Assembly: GCA_014706295.1 (NCBI GenBank) | Contig: JACSVZ010000001.1 | Span: 83,512,237 to 83,576,236 of the forward strand | Length of the DNA: 64,000 bases | DNA from: Lycocorax pyrrhopterus obiensis | Lineage: Eukaryota; Chordata; Aves; Passeriformes; Paradisaeidae | Direction: 5' to 3' | Shown here: piece by piece, positions 48,201-59,592 of the stretch | Layout: each line of letters opens with the position of its first letter | Position numbering within the stretch: the stretch's first letter is position 1 | Notes under the pieces: generated by a model | The model's input: the letters and a program-made list of their open reading frames with translations, nothing else | Told to the model about the DNA's origin: nothing | Database searches by the model: none | Made by a program: the position numbers and the translations under genes

Positions 48201-49716
48201 GGATATCCCCTTTAGAAAGCACAGTGTGCTGTCCTTTGAACTTAGATGAAATTCCACATGGAAAATATAACAACTTGGTATTCTTTTTGCTAACAGAGTC
48301 AACAGAGAGATATAGGTATGCAGAACGTGATATATATATATATTTATATAGATATATACATAAATAATTATCTGTGCCAAAGGAAAGGAAACAAGCTTAG
48401 GGTTAAAAAGGACCAGGAAAAATGGAATGTGTGTGTCTTGTTTCTGCTCTTACTTTGAGAGTAGGATTCTGCAGTCAGGTCTTGCGTAATCATCCCACCT
48501 CTGCTGAGAGAACATACGTGGCTTTCTGTGCAAAAATCAGACTTATCACTGCTTAGGCAGAGGGGCAAACATGCTACATCAAGCATGGGCTTTCTTTGTG
48601 AGAGTGATCAGATAATTAAAAAAATTAATGCAAATGTGAGATTTGTCTATAAAGTAGGGGCGAATTACGCAGAAATGCCGATAAACCAGGAGTTGGGAAG
48701 GTAAACAGAAAGTAGGCTCAGACCCAGATTTTAAAGCAATCTGGTCATGTTATTAACCCAAGCACAGGATTTCAGGGTGAGCACATATGTGCACAACATG
48801 CTCAGCACACTCCTGATGAAGGCCCATAGTGAGGGACAGTACCGGAGAGCTCTGAAGCAGGACGTGCCTGGCACAGATTTGGATAAGAGGGGAAAAGAGC
48901 AACATAGTTGGTGCTGTCGGACACATGAGCTGCTTTTGAGCAGTATTCTTAGAAAAAAAAACCACTTACAAATTGATCATGAACAAAAATCCAGTTTAAT
49001 AGTATCACTTGTCTGGAGTGGATTTCCAAGTGACACATCTTGGGTGTCCACAGTTCTAGAGAATTTTGCATGCATGTAGCAAGCATCTAACCCCAGGGTA
49101 AGGGTCATTGTCACTGTCACGGGCAGCCCCAATTAATTGATTAAGATAAATCAAGGCCAAAGTGTGTCAAACTTCCCTCAGGAACAGAACCACTCCAAAA
49201 CTATTTTCAGGCCCTCACAATTCAAGTGTTATAGCTGCCTATCCTTATATTCACGGCAATAATTTTTAATTTATTTTTTTAATTCTTGTGGCATCCATAA
49301 GAATATTTCCACAGAACCGGATTCAATAGCTGTTTTATGTTTTCTTTTTCCAAGAATGAAAGACATCAGGCATGAGAATCATTTGACTAAATATAGCCAT
49401 CTATTTTCAAGCTAATCATCCTCTAACTTCTTTTAGACTGTCTGCAGAGACACTTTGTCTCCTGGTAAAGACAGTAAAAATTAGGCAAGTTAATTATGCC
49501 CTCAAAAATGTATTTCTTGCTCTTTCTTGCAAGCAAGCTGAGAGGTACTAGCTCAGATGTTCCCATGTACACTGCAAATGTCTAAAGTTAACTGAGATAA
49601 ATGCTAGTGTGTCCTGCTTTGTGCCTTTTCTTTTTATTTTTAAGTACCACCTGTGTTGTGGGCTTTGTTCAATTCCTGATGCAATTTCTGATTTGTGACA
49701 ACTCTGTCATCACTAG
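42276..49716. other. unique DNA, probable intron
   Basis: No recognisable mobile element apart from a short AT microsatellite at 48331-48359. I looked for exons entered in phase 1. A frame after 'cttgtgtcacag' at 43134-43346 and frames at 43.9, 46.0 and 47.3 kb do not fit in phase or lack a donor. An extra exon could still be hidden here. Confidence 0.35.
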
Positions 49717-49946
49717 GTGAAAACACAGAGTTGCGTCCCTTCCCCACAGCAGGAGGACACTGCTCTATTTTGGAAGATATGGTGTCACCAGTTCTTAGTG
49801 CTACAGTCATTGTCATTGTCACCACTGTCCTATCGGTGAGTGCTTACTTGTGTTTCCTGAGGTACATCTGCTCTGGATGCTGCAAAGCCACCCAAGTAGA
49901 ACAAGACAGAAGACTTGACCCCAGCAGGTTTGAAGAACAAGTCTAA
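49717..49946 (+). CDS. candidate transmembrane exon (terminal form)
   Basis: The exon is entered after 'ctgtcatcactag' in phase 1, matching the phase-1 donor at 30979/30980. It encodes a short ectodomain with one Cys (ENTELRPFPTAGGHCSILED), a hydrophobic helix starting MVSPVLSATVIVIVTTVLS and continuing VSAYLCFL, then RYICSGCCK, a basic/Cys-rich stop-transfer that could be palmitoylated. A charged tail ends at a TAA at 49944-49946. Joined to 29444-29468 and 30887-30979 it gives 348 coding bases, 115 residues with a cleavable signal and one membrane pass. The hydrophobic segment resembles that of BEAN1 from memory, but too weakly to name it. An in-frame GTGAGT donor at 49836 offers another splice form. 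Poly(A) candidate: AATAAA at 53027. Confidence 0.45.
49836..49841 (+). promoter_or_regulatory. internal 5' splice site in the membrane exon
   Basis: TATCG|GTGAGT follows codon VLS in phase 0. This intronic part of the consensus is as good as that of the signal-peptide exon. Used, it would truncate the exon to 119 bases and join a phase-0 exon downstream, possibly 53101 or 53127. Unused, the frame reads on to the TAA at 49944. Confidence 0.4.
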
Positions 49947-52900
49947 TCTCACCTCATCAGAGGATCTACTGAGCTGTGACAAGAAGTATCTGCAAGAAGA
50001 AATCCCAGAAGGTAGAGATATGTTAATCAGATATTAATAACAAGAAGCACCCCCCCATCCAACATCAGGGTTGTGCCACACTGTACTCTCTGTATCTTTA
50101 ATTGATTTTTCTAGGGATAGTGAATCTTCTTCCAAAGTTTTCTGACGAAACACTACCATAGACAACTCTTTCAGTAGCACTTGGCATTCCTTGGCATTTT
50201 TCGTCTTCCCTGTTATTATCTGATTTACTGCGTTTTTGTTGATGCTTCTCTGCTTTCATAGCTGATAATGGATCTGGGGTTCCAGACTTCTGCCACTGCT
50301 ACCATCTTTCTCGCCTGGTGAGAGAGAGAAAGAGCCAAGGACCTTGAATTGTCTGATATTGTTATCTTTTGAAATCGTAAAGACAAACTGGACACTTCCG
50401 GCACTCCAAAGGCAAGACTTTGCTCTCCATACACAGAAATCCATACACTTCCTACACTACAGCTTGCATCATATCAGAGGTCAAAACAGGTGATCTAGTG
50501 ATCTTCTGACCTTCTAAACTTAAGCTGGTCTTCTGATCTTAAACTCAATGCCAGCAAGTGCTCACATTTCTGTTACTAACAGATCTTTCAAGTCCATATG
50601 TAACTTTTTCTTTGCTATTGAGCCATTTCATTTTTGCCATGTAACCAAGGTGCTACTGGGCATCTATCAGAGCCACAAATAGGCCAACTGTTTAAAAAAA
50701 CCCTCACCTGTTACAATTCTGGTCATGTAAGTGATATTCTCCCACTCATGTCCTAGTCAGTGAGTGCACCATGTTTGGACCATGCTAACTGTGGGGGAAA
50801 AAACCCACATCTGGATAAAACAGAAAAAATGAATCTGAAGCTTTCTGACAGCAGACATTATTTGTCATTCCCAGGACCAGCTGAGAAAATGAAGTTGAGA
50901 AGAAAATATCAGTGGAATGTCTCTTTTTGGGTCATCTTGATTTAAGCTGGACTGGGAAGAGCTGAAAATCTTTTTTTTGGAGCAGCTGATTGTGGGGTTT
51001 TCTCTGCAGTTCGCAAAGCAAAAGAAGTACAGATAAAAAAAGGCAAACATCCCAGTGGTGGCCTGTTTGAGACCTACCTGTGTCGAGACTTTGAGATGTG
51101 TGTTGTTTATCACTGGCACATTCACTGAGGCAAACTACAGCTTTATTTTCCCTCTTACAAATGTGCCTCTCCAGCAGACGTTTTTATGTCAACATCTTCT
51201 CTAGTCCTTTAAAACAAAACCCAAACCGTTCTGGTCTTTGTTTTTTCAGCAAAAAAAGCTTGAAGATGGAATATTTGAAATGCCCATGAGGAAAATTTGA
51301 AAGAGAAACTCTTATCTTTGCAAACCTGCCTGTGTGGGACAAGCCAATCCACATTTTTTTGATGAATGGAGTTGCCAGCAATGCATGCCAGGCAGGTTTT
51401 GGATCTGATCTTCGTCCCTTGGGCATCTAGTGCTTCTAATCCAACAACAAAGAAGAAAAGAGCCAGGACCACTTTTATTCTGGGAAAGGGCCAACAAAAA
51501 AAGGTGCAGCTCTGCATGCAGACCTGGATATCACTGTGCAAATGAAGTCCATTATTCATGGCCAAATTTAACCTGCAATGGATCAGTATTGCTTGTGATT
51601 AAAATAGATACGTTTGTTTTGCCAGGTCAAAGCTGTATATTGTGTTTTGCCTCTTAAGTGTGTATTTCAGTAGCTCTGTGTATCTGTGTCACAAGTTAAC
51701 CGAAGAGCCAATTTCCACCAGATGAAAGACAGTCCTTGGCAGATCAATTATGTTATAAAATATATAAGATAGCAGTATTCGATAGCCACTTAGGCCTTTT
51801 CTTTTTTTTCAAAATTCAGCCACCTAGAAAATCTTCAAACCTAAATCAGGAGAAAAATGATCACTTGCATTCATTAGGATCATGTGTGCCAACATTTCTT
51901 TTAATATATTACTTTCATCTAAATTGTAGTTCCTAGCATTTCACTGAGCAGGTTTACTATGTTCCAGTCCAGCGGCTTACATGCTAGCTCTGAGAGAGTT
52001 GTGCAACCCAACTGTTTTTCTTGGATATATTTTCTTTGCAGTAATAAGGTGAATTTTGGCTCTTAAACCAATGAAAGCTGCAGAATGAGATTATAATGTT
52101 ATAAAATGTACCCATATTAGTGATAGCAAAAGGAATAAGGGGGAGAGAAAACAATGGGAAGAGAAGTCATGACAATATGTAGGGGATCAGAGATCCTGCT
52201 CATGGTGTATTATTGTTCACTCAAAGGTGAGTGCAGAGGTAACCCCAACTGCTCCCCACCCAGTGTTCCCATTTCCTCATCTCTCTTCCACAGAGCTTGA
52301 CTCCTCCAGCCATTTCCAAAGACATTCCCAATCACTTCCACGGTCCTAAGTCCCCATCACAGCCAAGACTAAGAATGTAGACCATTTGTTCTCATTATTC
52401 ACCTGCCCTAATGTTGTTTTTAATCTCCTCTCATCTACTCCACATTTTCTGTGACATTCTCATTACCTGTGACCCAGTGCATAACCCTTTTTACTGTTGC
52501 CACTTCTGGGTTACTTCAATTCTGTCTGCCAGGAATGATTGTTCCCTAAGAGTTGTAGGGAACATTATAGAGTTGGAACACAAACTATATAACCATATAA
52601 AAAAGAGTTCAAATAGAATTTATGCAACATTCTCCATCTTTTCTTGTTAAATATGAGGCAATTCTTCCTGCATTAAAGAAGAATTCTCAGTCAAATATAT
52701 CTCATTAAGGTCCTCAGAACTCTGCTACTTGCAACTATGGATCTCAGTTCACCAAGAAGTCATCTTGTTAAAAAGAAGCCAAAAGAAAGATTTTGAAATT
52801 GCTGAAATACAGAATAACCCACCTCTTAAATCAATATGGCTTAACTTTCAGGTCTGGTGTCTAAATAGTACGTCTTCAAGTTAGACCATTGATCAATGAA

Positions 52901-53100
52901 ATGAGCTACTGTAACAGTGAAAACAACAGAAAATTTTGAAGAGATATCTATGCAATATTCTGTGGTTTGTGGTTTGTATTTGGTTTTCATTAAACCCTTT
53001 TGTCACACCTTAACTGTTTGTGACTAAATAAAAACAGCAAATACATAACTCTGATTCTTCTTGATCATTGACCTATTTGGGTTGGTTGCTTCCGTTTTAG
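49947..53100. other. 3' UTR or intron of candidate gene
   Basis: AT-rich DNA with no further recognisable exon or transposon. If the terminal form at 49717 is used, this would be a roughly 3.1-kb 3' UTR ending at AATAAA (53027-53032). If the internal donor is used, it is an intron. Confidence 0.3.
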
Positions 53101-53126
53101 ATACCTGTGGTATCCTGGTTTTACAG

Positions 53127-53354
53127 AAAGGAAGGTTTGTTTTGACACATAATCAGACTGCATTTCTTCCTCTGCCAAAGATCTATATGGACACCCCAGA
53201 GCAGTTCCAACACCTTCAAGGACCTCTGCATGTCTGCCCAGCATCAGTGCAGCTTGGGGAGAGCCACACCAGCAATTCCCACCAAGTTCACCACTACCAG
53301 CCTGCAGCTCTGGCTGCAGTTTCCATTCTTACCTCCACCGGGCAAGTAATTTAA
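53127..53354 (+). CDS. possible alternative terminal exon
   Basis: After 'tatcctggttttacag' a frame of 75 codons runs to a TAA at 53352. It is entered in phase 0, as the donor at 49836 requires. It begins KGRFVLTHNQTAFLPLPKIY and is rich in Pro, His, Gln and Ser, as many cytoplasmic tails are. Joined to the three earlier exons it would give 154 residues, with a membrane segment about 19 residues long. A competing acceptor at 53100/53101 ('cttccgttttag') would instead add IPVVSWFYRKEGLF and a stop at 53143-53145, a neater membrane end with a short basic tail. Both are speculative. Confidence 0.2.
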   Translation, partial: KGRFVLTHNQTAFLPLPKIYMDTPEQFQHLQGPLHVCPASVQLGESHTSNSHQVHHYQPAALAAVSILTSTGQVI

Positions 53355-53371
53355 CATGAGTCAACCAGAGG

Positions 53372-53480
53372 AGAAACAGAAACAGCTTAGTGGTTAGGGT
53401 ACTACCCTGGGCATCAGGAGTCATGGGCACTGCTTCCTTTTCCTGGGATTTGCTTCTGTATTTGCCATTAACCTTCAGAA
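53372..53480 (+). mobile_element. ancient tRNA-derived SINE remnant (MIR type)
   Basis: 'agcttagtggttagggtact' keeps a tRNA A-box-like start. It is followed by 'ctgggcatcaggagtcatggg', where amniote MIR-type SINEs have 'ctgggactcaggagtcctggg'. The rest decays quickly. Confidence 0.5.
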
Positions 53481-55404
53481 AAGAAGCCATAGCTGGGAGC
53501 AGACCAGGAACCTTGCCTACTCAGCCAAAAAAATATGGGCCTGATTAATTGTTAGTATTTTTATACAGCATGTGACAGCAGTGTTGAGCATCACAAAAGT
53601 CGGAGGAAAACTGGGTTGAAGCAAAAAACTTGGGGGTCAGTGCTGAAAAGCCTCCGTGGTGTACACAGAAATCTAACCCCTTTATCCTATTTTTTTACGA
53701 TGAAAAATGTAACACTTCCTTTGCCGCTAACAATCTGTCCTTAGGAAAAAGGCCTCAGCAAAGGAGCTCCAGCCACAAAAATTCCCGGGGAGGTATCCAC
53801 CAGAGGGAGTTCCACGAATGCATCAAACCCAGCCTGAGCTATAAATGGTTATACGGCGGCTGAGAAGAGCTGCCTGTGCACTCCCCGGGACAGACAAGCT
53901 GCTCCCCGCAGCTGCTGGTCAGGAGCCTGGGCTGAATTCAGCAAAGTACTGACCCAAATCTGCATAATCTTAAGTGAATACTCAGTGAACTCTAAGGAAT
54001 TGCTCTGTGCATGGCATTAAGCAAGTGTTTTATTAGAGCAGGGTCAAAATACTCGGTGCTTTGCAGGATCATATGAGGAAAAGACTCTGTTTACACCTCG
54101 GCTTTTATTTTTCCCTCACTGGTTCACTTGTTAGAAAGAAAGCTAAGCCAGGGCCAGCCTGGTTTCTGGGAGGCCCAGGGAGGAAGCCTTGGAAGCAAAC
54201 CCAACTGCTTCCACTCAGGAAGAGTTTTTGATGAGGCTGCCTCTGACACGCAGCAACAGCAGCTGCTCTGGATGGATCCTGGCCCCTCTGCCAAAGAGAA
54301 AAACAACAACATGATGACACCTCTCTATCTGGAATACAGGATAAATCTCTGGTTCAACATGAAGTCTGCTTCTGAGATCTTTTTGTCCAATTCATGTTAA
54401 AACTATTTTCAGCAGAGGGAAACAGCATGTACTATTCCTTTATCAAAAAAAAAAAAAAAATCGTGCCTCCCTCTGCCCCAGAAAGCAGGCAAAGCATCAC
54501 AGTGCTAACAAGTCATTGTGGAAATATCCCGGATTAAAAATACCATTTTAGACCTTTTGATTTTTTTCTTTTAATTGCATCTCCTGTGTGTCCTAGAGTC
54601 TTGAACAGTTCCTAAAAGAAATTTAAGAAAAAGCACTCCACCCTGCTGGAGATCTCAGTCCAAATTCTGCTTTATATTAGGATAAAGGAGCACAAGGAGT
54701 TAATCCCAGCTATGTGCTTTGACACAATTCCTGGCTAAAGGCTCACAGAAGCTGTGAGAAGACATTAAATGAAGGTGATTCCTGCCTTGATGAGATTATT
54801 TTCCCATAAGAGAAAAAAAAAGGCATTGCGATATTAGAAAAGGACGAGGCTGTTGTTTCTGTGACCACAAGAAGGAGATGCAGAGAGGGTTTCGCCTTAG
54901 GACATTCCTGAGCTGGAATTCCAGCCCCAAAAGCAGGCAGCCCCCAGCCCAGGGCACAGTCCTTTGTCACCTCTACACTCTCTGTAAACCAGGCATCTTA
55001 ATACCCCCACTTTTCACAGGAATGCTAAATAAAATGCCTTGGAGATGAAGTGCCTGTCCTGCTGTCACGCCGCCAATTCTCCTGCACTGTGCGGATTCAT
55101 ATGGTAACAGGAGCCAAGGTCAGGGAAGCATTAGTCAGTCTGAATTTGGCAAACGGGGGTGTCAGTGTCTGATAGCCCTTGCTCACAGATTAGATTAGCA
55201 TGAAATGCCCTGCCTAGGTTATCCTTGAAAATCACTTCAGCTACTGCAGGAAATGGCTGCTCAGTGCATTAGCAGGGGTGAAAGCAGGACAGTTACTTTC
55301 GACATACATTTGCTTTGCCAGTCTTGACTTTCTGTGCTGTTAGTGCTGGTTTAAGCCTCTGTGAGAAATGTAAATATCCCCAGTTTTCTAATGGGGTGCT
55401 TCCG
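53481..55404. other. unique DNA, no gene seen
   Basis: A 15-17 base A-run lies near 54446. Frames at 53.6 and 54.1-54.4 kb overlap antisense frames and carry no recognisable motif. Confidence 0.35.
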
Positions 55405-55561
55405 ATCTGTTCATATCCCTGGAGGTGTTCAAGGCCAGGCTGGATGGTGCCTTGAGCAACCTGGTCTAGTGGAAGGTGTGCCTGGCCACAGCCAGGGGTT
55501 GGAACTAGATGATCTCCAAGGTGCCCTTCCAACCCAAACCATTCTGTGATTCTATGATATA
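55405..55561 (+). mobile_element. CR1 LINE 3' end
   Basis: 'ccctggaggtgttcaaggccaggctggatgg', 'gagcaacctggtctagtggaaggtg', 'ggttggaactagatgatctccaaggtgcccttccaacccaaaccattctgtgattctatga'. Only about 155 bases remain, with two tail octamers. Confidence 0.94.
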
Positions 55562-57472
55562 TAAGGTATTGCTCTTTCATCCCATTCCTCTTTTCATTTC
55601 TTTGAAGCACATCCCAGGGGTGTCTACTGCCAGGCCATTCCCAGTGGTGATTACCTCATCATGGAGGTCTTGCTGGTCCTATCTGAGCGTGTAGGTTTTT
55701 GATGCAGTGATTTACTGCAGGGAGACCATGTTTTAGCACCCACTGAGCCTGTACATCCATGGGGTGCAGAGCAGCACGACATGACCTCGGCATCAGTGTA
55801 ATTGGTCCACTGTCAAGCCCTGCCATAAGCAAGGCTGATGAGCTTCTGTGCAATGTCCTCTGCCCAGCACACTCCCAGTTCTGGAGCCAGCTAACTGGGC
55901 CCCAGCTGTCAGGCACCCTGCTCCACTGATCTGTGCAATGAGAGGCTGCTGACAAGTTCATCCTGCACTCTTGGGTTGGAGAAAACATCTGGGATGACAG
56001 CAGGTAGCCTCAGTCCTACGACAGGAGACAAGCAGATCAGGTCTATGAGGCTTGTTTTAATCATATCAAAAGAGTCTCTTGCAAATCTAATGTATTTATT
56101 TTAAAAATATTTTCTTAATAGGAAGACAAACACTAAGAATGAAAATGTCAAGTGGTTCTCAATGCTGTCTGCCAGTCACCTTTTAGTCTGCTGTCTCTTG
56201 TAGTCTAGGGGAAAGGCGAGTCTTTTGAAGCACTACTACTGTTAGTAGAAACCTAAATATTAGCCTTGCCTCTCCATGTCTCCATCAGATAAGACACCAG
56301 GTTTTCTGTTACCAGCCTTGAAGGTCGTAGTTCTTGATGCCAGCCACACTGTATTCACCAGGAGTCTGGGACATAAAGAGGGGAGGAGAGAATATGGATT
56401 CAAGCCACTTTTCTACTTTCCTGCCCTCTTGCATAAAGTATTGCAATTAAATGGATACTCAAACTGGGGTGAAGGCAGGGACCACTCTTTCTTGAAGTGA
56501 CATAGTGCTTCAGCCCTGCTACCTTTGCAGCCTTTACCTCCTCTTGCCAGTGCATGCACTCAGTCTTAGGGCAAGTGTTCACCCCCTCTGCAATAGTGGA
56601 ACAGCACAAAGCAAAATACCAGGATTGGACCAGTGTCAGCATTAACATTAGTGGGAAAAAATTGCATTAAGTGCAGTCTAGAGCATCTTTCATGCAGTTC
56701 TGTGGGACTCTGATAATAACTGTATATTTTATAGTAGCTCCTTTTGCTCTACATGCCCTAACCCTCACTCAGTAAATTGCTTATGGTACAAGGGTGTGAA
56801 ACAATCATCCCAAAAAAGAGATATCTCTCAGCTCCACAGTCATTCTGACAGAAATCTGTGTTGCTCTATACAGGCAAATCAGCTTCCAAGAAGCAGCATG
56901 TTTCTAGAGGGACAATATTAGCAAAATCAAAGTGCGTATGAGGAAAAGCCAAGAAGAGGCTGGGAAGGCATTCAGCTGTCGGTAAACACTCCCTCCCCTT
57001 TATCCCTCACCACTCTCTTGTCCCCTTTATCACTGGCACTGGAAAGCAAAAATCCTGATGAAGCCACAAATGACACAAGGAACATTTAAGTTTTTGCAGT
57101 GAAACCAGTGTGGGATAGCACTGGGCTGAATTAAAGGCCTGCAAACTGGGGGCAAGTCAAAGCAGTTTGTGTAGAAGCCAGGACAGCCACAACACTGCTG
57201 AAGGCTGCGATGGAAGCAGGGCCAGGAGTCACATGGAGATGAGTCCTTGAAAAGAGTCATTTCTAATACAATCAAAGTCAAAATACAATCCAAGATGAGA
57301 TTCCTGTAAATAAAGGGAAATTTATTAGTTACAGATGGCATCATAACACCAAGTTTTAAAAAACTCAAAGCCAACATGTTGAGGAACATAACCACCCCTC
57401 TTGGCCTGTCTTATGGAATGATGTACTGGCATCAGACAGCCTCGCTGGATATGGTTATTCCCATAAATGCTC
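55562..57472. other. unique DNA, no gene supported
   Basis: A 109-codon minus frame (55659-55988) has a fairly even composition with Trp and His, and might be a decayed retrocopy. I do not recognise it and see no start or poly(A) context. A 121-codon minus frame at 57030-57395 is also unrecognised. Confidence 0.3.
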
Positions 57473-57660
57473 GGGAAGGGAAGGGAAGGGAAGGGAAGGG
57501 AAGGGAAGGGAAGGGAAGGGAAGGGAAGGGAAGGGAAGGGAAGGGAAGGGAAGGGAAGGGAAGGGAAGGGAAGGGAAGGGAAGGGAAGGGAAGGGAAGGG
57601 AAGGGAAGGGAAGGGAAGGGAAGGGAAGGGAAGGGAAGGGAAGGGAAGGGAAGGGAAGGG
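57473..57660 (+). repeat. perfect (GGGAA)n pentanucleotide array
   Basis: 188 bases, about 37.6 units, without a single interruption. Every frame on either strand is open across it, which explains the Gly/Arg/Glu/Lys and Phe/Pro/Ser/Leu pseudo-proteins. Runs of GGG every five bases on the + strand meet the pattern for G-quadruplex formation. Confidence 0.99.
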
Positions 57661-59377
57661 ACTACCTAAGAGAAGGGTTTCCATCCTGCCTTCTCCACAT
57701 ATATGATATATTCTAGTCTCTATACATTTCAACAGTTTAGACAAAGAGAATCTTTTTCTCTGCCCTATGAATTTTGGTTGTTTTAAACCTGAATAAGGCA
57801 CAAATTTCCATCTGAAAAGTCAGCTGTCCTTTGCACAGCTACTGGCAGGAATAAGTCAGGGTTATCTTTGCCTTGTCTTTGAAGCACAAGAACCACTTTC
57901 ATTAAAAAGCCAATGATGGTTTCACTGAACCCAATAGCATGACTTAGTGGGTTCAGGATTTCACCCCAAAGATTCCTCCTGCAGTCTACAAACTGAATCT
58001 GAAAATTGTGTTTTGCTTTCTCCCAGTTTTCCATCACCAATTATGTTTGTACTTACAAAAAAAAAAGTGTTTATAATGCATAAACCAGAAACCCACTTCT
58101 GCCTGTGTTGTCCCTGCAGTGCTCTCAAGGAGAAGAAGCAGGGCAAGTCTATTTTAGTCAACCAAGTCGGTCGGTGAGGTCCTGTGTACTCGCAGGAATT
58201 CAGGCAGTTGCATAAGCAAGGGCAAGACATGTTTACATGCTTCTGTAGTCACTTAATAGCCACCATATGCAAAATCCCCAAGTTTTGCATGCTTTCAGTT
58301 GAACAAAACTCCACCTCAGTCCTCATCTTCATCCTGCTCCCATAAAGACTTCCCTAGCTTTAGCTGACGTCTTGGCCTCAAGAGAATAGTAGCTACACAC
58401 AACTTGCTCAGATACGAAAGAGTAAATGTTTGCTCAGTCCTGGCTGGGTGTTCGGCTGGCTCAGCACCTCTAATTCTCACAAATCTTGTGAGAATTTTCC
58501 ATTTTCCTTTTCATTTCCCCCCCCTTTTTTTTTTCCTTTCTATTTCCATTTTTCTTTCCCATTTTCAAAGTGGTGGTTTCTTCTTTGCCTTGCTTTGGTC
58601 TGTGTGTGATAAATTCATTTATGAGCTGTGATGTGAATTTTTGCTGATGCTTCTTCTCTTTGCACAGCTGGGACTGCAGTGTGTCTTCCAGCACCAGAAA
58701 ATAACCTATTCAAACACCTTTAGAACTTGGCAGGCTATGGTATTTAGTTTTATTGCTTCTTTTGCTGTGTGTGGAAGCTGACTTCTCAGAGAGTAAGAGT
58801 AGCAAAATTAACTGGAAACATGTAATACTTCATCAGGAATATTGGGACTTCTCTATTGGCATAAAAAAAATCAGTCTTTGTTGCCTGTGGCCTCTTCTAA
58901 GACTGCATGCCCTTTCTGAGGGGCTTCCTCTGCCTTCTGGGGTGCCTCAGGGCACCATGAGGTAGCAGTGCTGCAGCAGGGCCCCAGCACTGTGGTGGTC
59001 CAACCATTTTTCTTCAGCAGTGAGGTGACAGCTGAAACCATGGCTTCTGCCTGGAGCCTGTCTGGGAAATATTCCTGGTTGCATCTCACCTTCGTATCAG
59101 TTTGAGACAGCAAGTCCAGAGTCAATGAGCATTAACAAGCTCTAACAAGCACCTCTGAGCATCACTGCAAATCACTTTGCAGGCAACAATGGCTTAAATG
59201 AATCCAAGCAAGACTAAAGTGGTGCTGGTCAAAAAGGTGGAATGTTTTAGAGAGCTCACTTGGACACTGACCTCGCATCAATCCATAGCACAGGGTTACC
59301 TGCTGTTCCCATGCTGAAGAAACTTGGAGTCCTCAGTACTCACAGGACAACAGTGCCTAAAAGCATCTTATTTCATC
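57661..59377. other. unique DNA, no gene supported
   Basis: A C/T-rich run lies at 58.5-58.57 kb. A possible 54-base mini-exon (58117-58170, acceptor 'tgttgtccctgcag', donor TCG|GTGAGG, phase 0 both sides) would fit the donor at 49836, but chance is as likely. Nothing else is recognised. Confidence 0.3.
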
Positions 59378-59592
59378 TTTCAATTAGATGTTAGTCAGAA
59401 ATGCCTTACTCAGAGGGTGGTGAGGCACTGGAATGTGCAGTCCAGAGAAGTAGTGGATGTCCCAGTCCTGGCAGTGTTCAAGGCCAGGCTGGATGGGGCT
59501 TCGAGCAACCTGGTCTAGTGGAAGGCGCCCCTGACCATGGCAGGGGGGGTGGGACTAGATGATCTTTCTATGATTCTATGATTATATAATCT
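59378..59592 (+). mobile_element. CR1 LINE 3' end
   Basis: 'ttagatgttagtcagaaatgccttactcagagggtggtgaggcactgga', 'ggcagtgttcaaggccaggctggatggggcttcgagcaacctggtctagtgg', and the tail 'tttctatgattctatgatta'. Confidence 0.93.

Noticed and set aside
57325..57801. 158-codon minus frame and Gly/Arg/Glu/Lys plus frames
   Set aside because: The perfect GGGAA array is open in all frames; five-base units cannot be read as a conserved protein.
58117..58170. 54-base mini-exon with fitting phase for the 49836 donor
   Set aside because: A short open stretch between acceptor-like and donor-like motifs is expected by chance in 10 kb; noted only as a possibility.
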